Of a stretch of 64,000 bases of DNA, positions 30,507 through 40,729 are shown in pieces; within the stretch, counting starts at the first letter, position 1, and each line of letters starts with the position of its first letter. Under the pieces are notes generated by a model that ran no database searches, was not told the DNA's origin, and was given only the letters and a program-made list of their open reading frames with translations. Source of the DNA: Persicaria tinctoria. Taxonomy: Eukaryota > Streptophyta > Magnoliopsida > Caryophyllales > Polygonaceae. Position numbers and translations under genes: made by a program. The stretch lies in contig JBANSL010000009.1 in assembly GCA_037127255.1 (NCBI GenBank), positions 17,063,975 through 17,127,974 of the forward strand, given 5' to 3'.

Positions 30507-30848
30507 GCATGGAGGGTTTGGACAGAAGATGCAATTGAGGAACTAGTGGACCCAGTTTTACAGAACAACTACTCGAGAAACGAAGTAGAGAGATGCATCC
30601 GAATAGGGTTGTTATGCGTTCAAGATGACGAGGCCAACAGACCTACAACACAGGCATTGTTATTCATGCTAAGCAGCAACTCAATTGAACTCCCATCTCC
30701 GTTACCCCCAGCACTCTTCTCCAACAGCATTGGCATGCCTTCTGAAGTAGATAATCCACAAGGCAAAGAAAGTTCACCGTACCAAGAAACCGACCCTGGG
30801 CGGCCAGATGATAGTTGGTATAATCACAAGGATTTATATGCTCTTTAA
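30507..30848 (+). pseudogene. CRK exon 6: kinase C-lobe and tail
   Basis: Starts after TTGCAG. Encodes AWRVWTEDAIEELVDPVLQ, RCIRIGLLCVQDDEANRPTT and a Pro/Ser-rich C-terminal tail ending DLYAL and a stop at 30846-30848. RCI-IGLLCVQ---RPT is the CRK C-lobe hallmark. No lesion. Confidence 0.9.
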
Positions 30849-31047
30849 AAGTTCTCCGGATTATAAGAGGGATTGATAATTTGTATGCGGTCTTCATGAG
30901 TAGTGTGCGTATGTTTGACACCCTCTATATATGTTGGCACATATATGGTGAATTTTAATGTATGTTTGTAATTTGTATGTAACATATTTTATTGGATCTA
31001 GATTTATAAACAACTGAAGGAGTTCTTTGAGCCCCTCATCCAACCTT
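30849..31047 (+). other. CRK 3' flank
   Basis: AT-rich probable 3' UTR with TATGTTTGTAATTTGTATG-like polyadenylation-type sequence near 30960-30985. Nothing else seen before the LINE target site. Confidence 0.4.
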
Positions 31048-31110
31048 CTATTCCACCTCTCTTTTTTTTTTTTTTTTTTTTTTGATTAGGTAAAAATTCG
31101 GGTGGAGAAC

Positions 31111-34100
31111 CTACCCGAGAGCATCCTTACGGATGAGGTCTTGAAGACCTAAGTCGTTATGAATGTCGAGACCCCTGGCAGAGCGGCAAAGGTGTGCAAC
31201 CTTATCAGCCACTCTGTTGCCATCACGGGGTATGTGAGAGAAAGACACATCTCTCACCCTCGACAGAAGGGTTTTAATATCTGACATAGTCATTTCGATT
31301 TCCCAAGGGCATGTAGTTTGCTTTTTAAGGTAATTTATGATTATCAGGGAATCTCCTTCAATGTGTAGTTTGTTTATCCCCAGCTCCACAGACTGGGTAA
31401 CGCCTTGTCTTAGAGCAATGGCTTCTGCCTTTAAGGGGGTTTGGTTACCAATCATGTCGCCACCATTATGAATGGGTCTGCCCTCCCAGTCTCGAATAAC
31501 AAAACCAGTCGAGCTGTTGTTATTCGCAAGAGTTGATCCATCAAAGTTGAGTTTGAACGTGCCTAGAGGAGGTTTTCTCCATTTGATTGTTTGTCGTTGA
31601 GGAATCTTCTTAGTTCTCTGGTTAGATGTTTGGGCGTAGTTTATATCCACATTGATATTTTGTTCATAGTTGGTTGTTTTCCTCCAGTTTGCCATGTGCC
31701 TGTTGGTTATTTGTTTGATGACATCTTTTGATGGTGGTGGTTCATGCCGAAATATAATTTGGTTTCTAACATACCATGTTGTCCACCAGGTGAAAGCTAA
31801 TTTTTCCTTATCTATTTTCGTTAGTTTGTTACCGAGTACCGCTAAGATGGGCTTAAATTCTCGTGATGTTGCGATCATGTTATTAATGGTTTGACGAATA
31901 TCCGTTGTTAGTAAAGATTGGATGCTATTGTATTGGCATTCTATGAAGAGGTGTGTATCGTCTTCAGTTGCATAGTTACATAAATTGCATGTTGATGGGA
32001 CCGAGACCCCCTTTTGGGTGAGTCGGCTTGCTGTTGGGAGTCCTTGTTGGCTTAGTTTCCAAAGGAAGTTTTTTACCTTAGGGGGGATATTGACTTTCCA
32101 AATCCACGAGTTCTCGTCATTATCCGTTCTGTTGTGAGACGTAATTAATTTGTAAGCGCTAGCGGTTGTAAACCACCCTTCTCTATCCGGCCACCAATAC
32201 AATCTATCCTCAAATTGATTTGTTGGTAATGGAATGTCCAAGATATCTTTTACAATGCTTTGAGGCAATGTTGTATTCAGCTTTTCCACCCACCATTTCC
32301 CCCCTATAATATATTCACTAACCGTTTCCTCAGTTTCTGTAATAACAGGACAGTCATCCCTGCTACAAATAGGTGCCGTTGTTAACCAGTTGTCCCTCCA
32401 GAATTTTATTGATTGGCCGTTGCCAACGGACCATATTAGACCAGTTTTGAATTTTTCGATAAGGGGAGACAATTTTGACCATTGCCAGGATGCGCCACCC
32501 TTTCTTTTATAATTTAAGATATGAGAGGTTTTTAGATATTTATATTGAATGAGTTTGACCCAAACGTTATCTGGTTCTGCTAAAATCTTCCACAGAAGCT
32601 TCATTTGAAGTGCTTCGTTCATATCCCTTGTTTTCCTAATACCTAGTCCTCCATTAGCTTTTGGTCTGCAGATTCTATCCCAGCTTATCAAAGGGCGGTG
32701 TTGGAGATCTTTGTTCCAGAAAAAGGTTCTATTAATCTGGTCGAGATCATTGTGTATCTTACATGGTAGCATGAAGTTTTGCATCGTGTAAAGTGGTTTG
32801 GCAGAGAGATTAGTACCAATTAGAACTGCACGACCTTGTTGTGATAAAGCATTTGCCCGCCATTTACTCAATTGTTCTTTTGATTTGCAAATAATTTCCT
32901 CAAACGTTCCTCTATTTACTCTCCCATTAATGATTGGGCACCCTAAGTATTTTTCCAGAGATCTTTCATGGGAGATGTTTAGACAACTTTCAAGTTCATC
33001 AATCCTTGAGTGTGGTATACCTTTAGTCATTTGGAAGGCAGATTTGTGAAAGTTTACTCTCTGCCCCGAGTTTTTACAGTAATCATCAATGATCGTTTTC
33101 ACTTTCAAGCAGGCCGAAGAAGTTCCTTTTGTAAATATAATGATGTCATCTGCAAATGCTAAGAAGGGAATACGAGGGCCATCTCGACCAAATTTAAAAC
33201 CAATGTGTCCATCCATTGTATTTGTTTCTTGAGCGAGTTTTCTTGCCAATATCTCTGCGCCTAGGATGAATAGGAAAGGAGAGAGTGGGTCTCCTTGTCG
33301 AAGACCTCTCGAAGGTCGAAATACGTCTGTAGGACCATTGTTAACAAGAACTGAGAACGAAACAGTGGTAACACATTCCATGATCCAGTTGACAAACCTA
33401 GGGTGGAACCCAAATTTGTTCAAGATGGCTTTCGTAAATTGCCAGTCAACCCTATCATAGGCCTTCTCCATGTCGAGTTTTATTGCCATCCATCCTTCTT
33501 TGCCTTTTCGGTTTTTGAATGAGTGAAAAATCTCATGGGCAATTAGAACGTTGTCCTGAATGGCTCTGTCAGAGACAAAGGCCCCTTGTAGGGGGTGAAT
33601 TAATTTCCCCATCACTTTTTTTAGTCTTTCAGTAATTATCTTAGAAATGATTTTATAAATGGTTGAACAGAGGCTGATAGGCCTGTAATGGGTCGTCATG
33701 GAAGGGTTTTCACACTTAGGTAATAGCGATATGAATGTGTGATTAATTTGTCGAAGGATTTTTCCAGAGAGAAAAAAGCCTTTGACTGCTCGAGTAATTG
33801 CTACACCCACTATGTCCCAGTATTTCTTGTAAAATTCCGCTGTCATCCCATCGGGGCCCGGAGATTTATTGTTCCCAAGGCTGAAAACGGCTCGTTTTAT
33901 TTCACCGTTTGTTGGTTGCTGAGTTAGGAATTGATTTTCTTCCAAAGTAATTGATGGAGTGATTAGTTCAAGGTATTCACTCAGGAGGGTTTCGTTAATT
34001 GGTTCCTGTTTGAAACGTTTCTCGAAATCCCGTCTTACTTCAGTCCTAATGTTATCTTCTCCCATAATCTGAGTTCCTTCACTAGTTGTAATTGATCGGA

Positions 34101-35241
34101 CAATTTTTCGGTTTCTTCTACCCGTAGCTACTCGATGAAAGTAGGATGTATTAGAATCAGCTAGTTTTAAGTGCTTGGTTTTAGCTCTTTGATTCCAGTA
34201 AGTTTTTTGGAACAATAATAGGCTATCTTTTTTCTTTATTAGATTCTTCTCCTTAAGCTTAAGTCCATGGCTAATATGTTGTCGATTTTGAGATTGGATT
34301 TCAAGCAGACTATCCTCCACCTCCTGTAGTTGCCGGAAGATGTTCCCAAAGGTTTTTTTGTTCCATTCTTTTGCTTTTTGTTTGAGAATTTTTGTTTTAA
34401 ACGTTAATTGAAACATGGACGAACCGTTACAATTTGCTCGCCATGCCTGTTTGACAATATTTCTAAAGTCTTTTCTATTAAGCCAAATGTTTTCAAATTT
34501 GAATGGTGCTACAATAAAAGCTTCACCATTGGCCAATTCCATAGAGATTGGACAATGATCCGATGTAGAAAACGCATGATGGGTTATCTGTAAGTTTGGG
34601 TATTTTTCTATAATCTGATTTTGAACCAGTACTCTGTCGATTCTTTCATAAATGTTACCTGGGCCTGAAAGTTTCTTTCTCCAAGTGTACAGATTGCCGC
34701 AAAAAGGTAGATCTGCCAATTCACAATTGTTCTTTAAGTTAATCAGTCGGTCGAAACGATTTGGATTAATTTCTACCCCACCAAGTTTATCTTCCGTACT
34801 TGCGATCTCATTCATGTCCCCCATTACTATACATGGGATAGTTGATTCATTTATGATATTTTTTATCTCTAGCCAGAAGGCATTTTTCTCTCTTTCATCT
34901 GGGGGAGCGTACACAAAAATAATTTTACAAATGAAGTCAGAGTTTGTATTTGTATATTTGACTATAATGTGTCGAGGATATTGTCCCTCTAATGTAATCA
35001 TTTCATGGGTGAGCAATTGAGACTTCCAGAGGACCCCTAAACCTCCCGCCTTGCCATTAGCCGGTGACCAAACGGCATTGTCAAACCCAGCACTTTTCCA
35101 ATTTTTCTCATCTGGGATCTTATCTGTTTTTGTTTCAGATAGAGCTAGTAACTGAATATGCTCATTTCGGGTGAACGCATCAATTTCTATCCAGAAGGTT
35201 GGTTTTCCAATTCCTCTACAGTTCCATGCGCAGATCTTCAT
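31111..35241 (-). CDS. LINE ORF2: endonuclease-reverse transcriptase-RNase H
   Basis: 1376 codons without a stop. The AP-type endonuclease occupies about residues 1-230 (ICAWNCRGIG; SETKTDK; VMGDMNEI; the catalytic TSDHCPI). The reverse transcriptase is about 450-730: YRPISLCSTIYKIISKII, GAFVSDRAIQDN, the first catalytic Asp in KLDMEKAYDRVDW, GLRQGDPLSPFLF and FADDIIIFTKG. A zf-RVT zinc-binding region follows about 1030-1110 (WKVNIPPKVKNFLWKL; CNLCNYATEDDTHLFIEC). The last 130 residues are an RNase H domain (LNFDGSTLAN; AEAIALRQG; IEGDSLIIINYL; GNRVADKVAH). The protein nicks target DNA and copies the LINE RNA in the nucleus. All catalytic residues that I can place are present. Start chosen at 35241, whose ATG overlaps the stop of the upstream ORF. 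Confidence 0.95.
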   Translation of the reverse strand: MKICAWNCRGIGKPTFWIEIDAFTRNEHIQLLALSETKTDKIPDEKNWKSAGFDNAVWSPANGKAGGLGVLWKSQLLTHEMITLEGQYPRHIIVKYTNTNSDFICKIIFVYAPPDEREKNAFWLEIKNIINESTIPCIVMGDMNEIASTEDKLGGVEINPNRFDRLINLKNNCELADLPFCGNLYTWRKKLSGPGNIYERIDRVLVQNQIIEKYPNLQITHHAFSTSDHCPISMELANGEAFIVAPFKFENIWLNRKDFRNIVKQAWRANCNGSSMFQLTFKTKILKQKAKEWNKKTFGNIFRQLQEVEDSLLEIQSQNRQHISHGLKLKEKNLIKKKDSLLLFQKTYWNQRAKTKHLKLADSNTSYFHRVATGRRNRKIVRSITTSEGTQIMGEDNIRTEVRRDFEKRFKQEPINETLLSEYLELITPSITLEENQFLTQQPTNGEIKRAVFSLGNNKSPGPDGMTAEFYKKYWDIVGVAITRAVKGFFLSGKILRQINHTFISLLPKCENPSMTTHYRPISLCSTIYKIISKIITERLKKVMGKLIHPLQGAFVSDRAIQDNVLIAHEIFHSFKNRKGKEGWMAIKLDMEKAYDRVDWQFTKAILNKFGFHPRFVNWIMECVTTVSFSVLVNNGPTDVFRPSRGLRQGDPLSPFLFILGAEILARKLAQETNTMDGHIGFKFGRDGPRIPFLAFADDIIIFTKGTSSACLKVKTIIDDYCKNSGQRVNFHKSAFQMTKGIPHSRIDELESCLNISHERSLEKYLGCPIINGRVNRGTFEEIICKSKEQLSKWRANALSQQGRAVLIGTNLSAKPLYTMQNFMLPCKIHNDLDQINRTFFWNKDLQHRPLISWDRICRPKANGGLGIRKTRDMNEALQMKLLWKILAEPDNVWVKLIQYKYLKTSHILNYKRKGGASWQWSKLSPLIEKFKTGLIWSVGNGQSIKFWRDNWLTTAPICSRDDCPVITETEETVSEYIIGGKWWVEKLNTTLPQSIVKDILDIPLPTNQFEDRLYWWPDREGWFTTASAYKLITSHNRTDNDENSWIWKVNIPPKVKNFLWKLSQQGLPTASRLTQKGVSVPSTCNLCNYATEDDTHLFIECQYNSIQSLLTTDIRQTINNMIATSREFKPILAVLGNKLTKIDKEKLAFTWWTTWYVRNQIIFRHEPPPSKDVIKQITNRHMANWRKTTNYEQNINVDINYAQTSNQRTKKIPQRQTIKWRKPPLGTFKLNFDGSTLANNNSSTGFVIRDWEGRPIHNGGDMIGNQTPLKAEAIALRQGVTQSVELGINKLHIEGDSLIIINYLKKQTTCPWEIEMTMSDIKTLLSRVRDVSFSHIPRDGNRVADKVAHLCRSARGLDIHNDLGLQDLIRKDALG

Positions 35242-38200
35242 TTAAACCTATCTTTATAATTTCCCCTACTAGTTGATTTTTTATGCCAAGCAATCCACGA
35301 GGAGTTACTTGTGATATAATAAACAAAGTTTTTGGTTGTGTTGATTGTAGCTATACGAGGCGGAATTAGCCAAACTTTGAAGGGAGTTTTTTTTGCAAGG
35401 GGTGGATACTTGTAGTTAGCTTTGTGGGTCTTGAGTTTCCAAGAGTTCCCAAGAAACTGATTTATTCCTTTTATATGGGTGTGTACAAGTCGTATACAAG
35501 ATTTTTGTGCTTGACAGATCTCACAATTTGATCGCCAATGGATATGCACTATTATTTGTTCACAATAATTGCTGAATAACAGCAGGGTTTTGCCCAAGAT
35601 GGGGGGTGTTGAGAAAAGGAGGTTACACAAGAGGATCTTACAGTTGGTCTTGCAAGGGTTGTGTATTAGTTGAGGGATCGCACTAGATCTCAAATGGTGG
35701 GACACACTTGCAAAAAACTCTAAGTGGAAACCAAAATCCAATCCAACAGTCCACTCCATTATACAAAAAAGATTAGCTCGTATGAGAGGTATTCTAGTCA
35801 AATTTATAAGCAGACCACTACATGATTTTCTACTAATATGCCAAAACACGTTAGAACATATGGTGAAAGAAAGCAAGGTAATGTGGAAATAGCCCCAGTT
35901 CTTACGAAGCCATTTAACACAAACTATACAGATGATTAACGAACTTGATCTCATATAGCTAAACCAGTCCTCCATTGAAATAAGGGAGGAATTCATCCAA
36001 CTAGACAGTAGAAATTCACAATGAAAGTTGTACATTCCCACTTCATCAGGATTTATATAAAGATGCATTAGGCTTACTTGAAACTTACTAATAGTGCAGG
36101 AGATAGAAAGATACACTTTGTAGTCTTGAAGCAAGGAGGTGGTCATATGGGAGTTTATGCATTTGAGCTTGTATTCAACACGGTTAAGCCACCAGTAAAA
36201 ATAATGGGTATTTTCATTCCTAGTATTGGAATTTACATTACAAAGGGGGATAGACACATCATATATAAAGGCTTGAGCCGTAAGATTTAGTTGATAGTTA
36301 ATAAGAATTATATGGATGATTTGGTGGGCACAAATGATATCTTTAAACAAACAGTGGGTATATATATTCATATTAACAAGTAACCAATGTCTATATGGGA
36401 GAGGTATACTCCAAAACCAACAGAAGAGCCAAAGAACCATAATGAAGTCCATATATAAGCGAGAGAAATGGGCGGGTAAGCTAATCAAAGGATGATTAAT
36501 AAGAATTTTTTGACACGATGGGGATTTAGTGGAAAAATAAATTAGCAGGAGAGAAATACTCAAACCTCTGATAAACAAACATATGTAGCACCCAAGATGT
36601 GGCCAAAACCTTGCATCAATGAACATGATTACACCACCATGGGCCATGATTTCCATGAGTCTAAACACCATAGACCCTATCTTTACATGGTTATATTTTT
36701 CCTTTGAGGGATGATTAGGCCATCCAACAGAAACATCAAAGAAGTTCCGCCGGGTGGGGTATTTGATATTACGGGCGTAAGGAGTGGCTAAATTCCAAAT
36801 ACTGCTCAAGATCAGATGCATTGGGTTCTCAATCAAGGATTTATAAAAAACCCACCTAAGAAACCAAACTAAAACTGGGATAAATTGCCAATACAAAGGA
36901 GGAGAAGGCCAAATGTAATTGTCCTGGACCAAGAATTGTCGAGGGAGTGAATACTTGACAGGTCCGGGTTGGTAAACTTGGAGGGGGTACCCATTAGATT
37001 TGTTTAGAAGGTGAGTTAGGTGTACCTTGATGAGGATTGAAGCACGAGTCCAACCGAAATTGAATCGGAAGGGGAGTCTCTGAAGCAGGGTAACATTTTC
37101 GTGTGATTGAGCAGAAATGGTGATCCCACCCAATCGGAATTTTGTAGTCAAAATGGTTAGTTTTTCAAGCCAACTGTGGACAAGAAGGAAGAGAGACCAG
37201 CCCAAGCGACAAGGCAACCTAATTGATGAGCAAAGATATGGGCAACAACCAATCAGGTTCGACCGGAACCACCATTTAGTCTTAAAAGAGATTAGTATGA
37301 CAGAGATTTTGACATAAAAAATGACAATGATCCTCACAACATCCATGATAATGCATCCAATGACAGCATCAGAGATACATTCCTGATTCAAAAGTGATTG
37401 AAATATGAACCATTTGTGATTAAAAGAGATTTTTGCCTGGATGGCCGCAGCCCTTGCCATACTCAATACCTCATTTGGAGATGCCATGGGAGGCACAGTG
37501 ACACCATTGATGGTTGTAATGCCTACAGAGGCCATATTATCTTCAGTTTGTTCGAAACCCTTTCGGGGGGTAAGGGGTGAAAGGGTATACACCACTTTCA
37601 CTGGTTTGTTCAAACACCCATAGAGGGTGTTAGTTTGTATCAAATACCACCAATATACCAAGATAGAATTCAGAATTAGGGATTTCATGTGAGGACTAAT
37701 ACCACAAAGAAATATATTTGAGCCCATGTGTGAAGGAACGTACCTATTTGTGGTCATAAGAGCCCCATTTACGCAAGTGGGATGCAAATTCCCGTTGTAC
37801 CCAAGGCTAAAGCAGCCGACTTTGTGAAACTGCAGCCACCCACGATCGGCCGACCGGAGCGAGCCACCTCCAAAACCCAACACAGCGACGCACACGCAGC
37901 AATAAACCGAATAGCACCCCATCCCCGTGGCGAGTCCCTTCTTCCTCTTTCTAAAGTCCTTCACCACTTTTAACTTAACTTGTCCTCCAAACTCGAGACC
38001 TAAACGGCTTGGATCTTTCAGATTTGGCCAAGAGATGAAAGGATTCAACCCTTTTAAAACCCAACTAGCGAACCAGCAAAACCATCGATAGGCTTGCAAC
38101 CTCGCACCTTTAGGACGAAAAAGGTTCGCCTGACTTCGATTCACCAAGAAGACAACCATCTCGGTGCATAACGCAGAGAGAGTGAGAAGAAAGTGGCTCA

Positions 38201-38327
38201 GATCGGCAAGGGACCTCGCCTGGATTTCATTGAGATCTGATTTGGGGCTTAGGGTTTGAATAGGCGATTTTGACAATTGGGGATGGGGGCGCGTGGAGCG
38301 CGTTCTCCACAACATTGAAGGGAGCAT
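35238..38327 (-). CDS. LINE upstream ORF of unknown type (in place of ORF1)
   Basis: A 1029-codon open frame in the ORF1 position. It begins 8 bases from the 5' end of the element and ends ...KDRFK with a TGA overlapping the ORF2 ATG (ATGA). Plant L1 ORF1 proteins usually have a DUF4283 or RRM-like region and a CCHC knuckle; I see neither. The composition is odd: rich in Trp, Ile, Leu, His, Cys and Ser, with hydrophobic runs such as CYSVYCCVCVAVLGFGGG and only scattered charge. The best-looking segment is MASVGITTINGVTVPP then PNEVLSMARAAAIQ near residue 262. A chance frame of this length in AT-rich DNA is essentially impossible, so it was kept open by selection or by very recent origin. The true start could be internal, with the first part a 5' UTR or promoter. 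Confidence 0.55.
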   Translation of the reverse strand: MLPSMLWRTRSTRPHPQLSKSPIQTLSPKSDLNEIQARSLADLSHFLLTLSALCTEMVVFLVNRSQANLFRPKGARLQAYRWFCWFASWVLKGLNPFISWPNLKDPSRLGLEFGGQVKLKVVKDFRKRKKGLATGMGCYSVYCCVCVAVLGFGGGSLRSADRGWLQFHKVGCFSLGYNGNLHPTCVNGALMTTNRYVPSHMGSNIFLCGISPHMKSLILNSILVYWWYLIQTNTLYGCLNKPVKVVYTLSPLTPRKGFEQTEDNMASVGITTINGVTVPPMASPNEVLSMARAAAIQAKISFNHKWFIFQSLLNQECISDAVIGCIIMDVVRIIVIFYVKISVILISFKTKWWFRSNLIGCCPYLCSSIRLPCRLGWSLFLLVHSWLEKLTILTTKFRLGGITISAQSHENVTLLQRLPFRFNFGWTRASILIKVHLTHLLNKSNGYPLQVYQPGPVKYSLPRQFLVQDNYIWPSPPLYWQFIPVLVWFLRWVFYKSLIENPMHLILSSIWNLATPYARNIKYPTRRNFFDVSVGWPNHPSKEKYNHVKIGSMVFRLMEIMAHGGVIMFIDARFWPHLGCYICLFIRGLSISLLLIYFSTKSPSCQKILINHPLISLPAHFSRLYMDFIMVLWLFCWFWSIPLPYRHWLLVNMNIYTHCLFKDIICAHQIIHIILINYQLNLTAQAFIYDVSIPLCNVNSNTRNENTHYFYWWLNRVEYKLKCINSHMTTSLLQDYKVYLSISCTISKFQVSLMHLYINPDEVGMYNFHCEFLLSSWMNSSLISMEDWFSYMRSSSLIICIVCVKWLRKNWGYFHITLLSFTICSNVFWHISRKSCSGLLINLTRIPLIRANLFCIMEWTVGLDFGFHLEFFASVSHHLRSSAIPQLIHNPCKTNCKILLCNLLFSTPPILGKTLLLFSNYCEQIIVHIHWRSNCEICQAQKSCIRLVHTHIKGINQFLGNSWKLKTHKANYKYPPLAKKTPFKVWLIPPRIATINTTKNFVYYITSNSSWIAWHKKSTSRGNYKDRFK

Positions 38328-38350
38328 GTAGTAGACTATTCCACCTCTCT

Positions 38351-38830
38351 GATTTATAGGGTTTTATCCTCGCGATGCAATATATCGCCGATTTTTTTTT
38401 AATAAGGTGATAATTTGAAGGCCAGACAAACGTGGCTCATCGAGAGGCTAACAAAGTTGGCAGACGGTGAACCGTTAAACATACAATTATAAAATAAAAA
38501 CGGTGCAATACAAGGCGGTAAACAAACATCCCTAGAAGAACATACGAGCCTAACCTGAAAAAGTTGAGGACAACTAAGACAGAACTGGAGTCAAGTGCTA
38601 CGAAACGATGATATCGCTGACCAGCAGTACATCAGGATTTCATGTGGGTAATGAAAACGAACCTCTAGAGAAATTTCCGAAACATGAAGTCGCATCGATG
38701 GACACCACCTCGACCCCAGCCAGACCCGACACTAGACGCTAGAGCCCCAACTAAGAATAGGAACGCCACGAATTCCATAGACGTCGTCGAGAACCACCTT
38801 TGTTAAACACACATGAAAAACCCTTTCGGG
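38351..38830 (-). other. Probable non-LTR retroelement 3' end with A tail (remnant)
   Basis: On the minus strand this stretch has no coding frame and ends ...CAAATTATCACCTTATT then a run of A (poly-T at 38391-38400). That is the form of a SINE or LINE 3' end. A similar-looking GC-richer block, 40220-40730, lies on the far side of element G and may be the other part of the same unit. The match is only in style, so confidence is low. Confidence 0.35.
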
Positions 38831-38834
38831 ATTT

Positions 38835-38920
38835 AATCGAAACCCTTGCGGGATTTTGAACAAGCCTTTTCGGGATTTAGTTTATCCCTTTCAGGTTGGT
38901 TTGAAAAGCCAATTCGGGCT
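38835..38920 (+). repeat. Short CCCTTTCGGGATTT-type tandem repeat
   Basis: Four imperfect copies of CCCTTTCGGGATTTA, spaced about 28 bp (CTTTCGGGATTTAA, CCTTGCGGGATTTT, CTTTTCGGGATTTA, CCCTTTCAGG). Confidence 0.75.
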
Positions 38921-38944
38921 TCTTTAAAATGTTATTTTCTATAT

Positions 38945-40219
38945 TTTTAAATGAGAAAATTGGGTGGAGTATACCCTTTTTAAGTTTTTTTTTACTAATT
39001 ATACTCCTTGAGTTTTCTTTTAGGTAATTGTACTTTTTTTAGATGGAGATTATCTTTATACCCTTACAATTAAATTTTTATCATTTTAAAAAGTAAAAAT
39101 AATTTTTTTAAAAAACAAATTCTATTGTTTTAAAAAGTAAACGGTTAAATTATTGTAGAAGATTAGATAGATAAAGATATTTTTCTCAACGTAAAATTGA
39201 TTAGGGTTTTAAGTTACTCTTGAATCTTCGAATTATTTGCTTAGAATTGTTTATTGACTGCTATATTTTACAAACCCTAATTCATGTATGTGATCGATTC
39301 TTGTAAGACAATATCATGCTTGTATTACAGTATTATTTATGTAATAGAATAGCGTTCTTGTTACAAAATCATGTAATACAATCTCATTCTTGTGTTACAA
39401 TAACATTCCTCCAATACATAATTATTCTTATATTACAATAGCGTTCATGTAATATATGATTGTAACCATATTCCTGTATTGTTAATCATCAACCAACCTT
39501 GCGTAATCAAACTCATGTAATACAAATTTCGTGTACCAAGTGAATTCTTGTAATGAACGGAGTCTTGTACCTATTATTATATCCATAATTGAATTGTGGA
39601 TTTGAGTTACAAGAAATCACCTAAATGAATCGATTATTGTAACAATATCTAGCGATTATTGTAACCTACAATTATTGTAGTCATAGATAGCGATTATTGT
39701 AGCCTAAAATTATTGTAACCAAATAAGCGCTTCATCAAATCACAATAAGCGATTACTGTGAATTTGTTTTTAAATGAAATCATAGAAAAAATCATAGTTG
39801 AAAGAAGTGTTGCATCTAATTATAAATCACGACATAAATCACAAGAAATTCATCAACCGTTGGTTAACCTCATAACCGATTCATTAAAGACAAATTTGGT
39901 GAGTTTTCAAATTATTGTAACCATGGAAGTCATAGTAGTAATCACTTGAATAAATAACACAAAACCAACCGTCAATGTCTTCACAAGCGAACCCGTGCGT
40001 GCTTGAAGAAAGGTGCGTCTACGAACCTTCCTTGCAAGAGGAGCGACAATTAATTGAAGAAGCATCCATGGAATGAGAATTAATTAGAGATTTGGATATT
40101 TGTTGTTACAATCAAATAATGGGCAAATATGTCATTACCAAAACAAAATCTTCAAGGGTATATTTACTAAAACGAAAATTGAAAAAGGGATAGTTACCCA
40201 ATTTAACCTTTTTAAATTG
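38945..40219. mobile_element. Element G: 1.3-kb terminal-inverted-repeat element
   Basis: The left end, 38945-39060 (AAATTGGGT..., TATACCCTTTTT, ACTAATTATACTCCTTGA, GGTAATTGTA), matches the complement of the right end, 40111-40219 (AAATTGGGTAACTATCCC, TTTTCAATTTT, AGTAAATATACCCTTGA, GGTAATGACA). The inverted repeats are about 110 bp and imperfect, in the style of non-autonomous Mutator-like elements. The interior has no coding frame. It contains recurring TTGTAATACAA and GCGATTATTGTAACC words at 39290-39760. Confidence 0.6.
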
Positions 40220-40729
40220 ACATAACCTCACTCTTGGGCCTAAAGGACCCGAAGGACCAAGGATGAATGAGAGGAGCGCAACAACTGACAACACATCCAC
40301 CAATCGACGGCATCTAGAGGAACGAGAACTGGCCAGACAAGCACACCAACTCGAAATAGAGACGAGAGACGTAGAGACCCAAAAGAGGTTGAGCAACTCC
40401 CACCAACGAGGAAGACGATACAAGAATCCCACAAGCAGAGGGAGATGACGGGACGGAGAAGGCGGATGGCCCAAAGCCACCACACCAGCGACACCCACAA
40501 GAAACCCACAATGTGCGACTCCCACCCAGTAAAAGCCCCAACCCAATTTCAAGGGAAAGCACCCCACACCATCCCGCCCCGAACTTAGAAACCCTAACCC
40601 GACGGACGAAGACCAGGGAACCCAAACTAGAAAAAAAGAGCGACAAACAAGGATCCGAAACAAAGTGTATAGAGGGGCAGATGTAGCCAAACAATGGATC
40701 AAAACCCATTTGAGGATTCGATCTCCCTT
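40220..40729. other. GC-rich block with no credible gene
   Basis: Overlapping Trp/Ser/Leu-rich frames on the minus strand (40802-40112) have no recognisable domain. The minus strand has GGGTTAGGGTTTCTAAG, typical of plant 5' UTR or promoter DNA. Confidence 0.35.

Larger units (their letters stand above)
31048..38350 (-). mobile_element. Element F: full-length L1-type LINE
   Basis: Flanked by a perfect 15-bp duplication, CTATTCCACCTCTCT, at 31048-31062 and 38336-38350. The body is 31063-38335 (about 7.27 kb) on the minus strand and ends in a poly-A tail (poly-T at 31063-31083). ORF2 (endonuclease, RT, zinc finger, RNase H) is intact. An equally open upstream ORF fills the rest. An intact ORF2 with a perfect duplication implies a young, possibly competent copy. 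It landed just 200 bases after the CRK gene. Confidence 0.93.
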
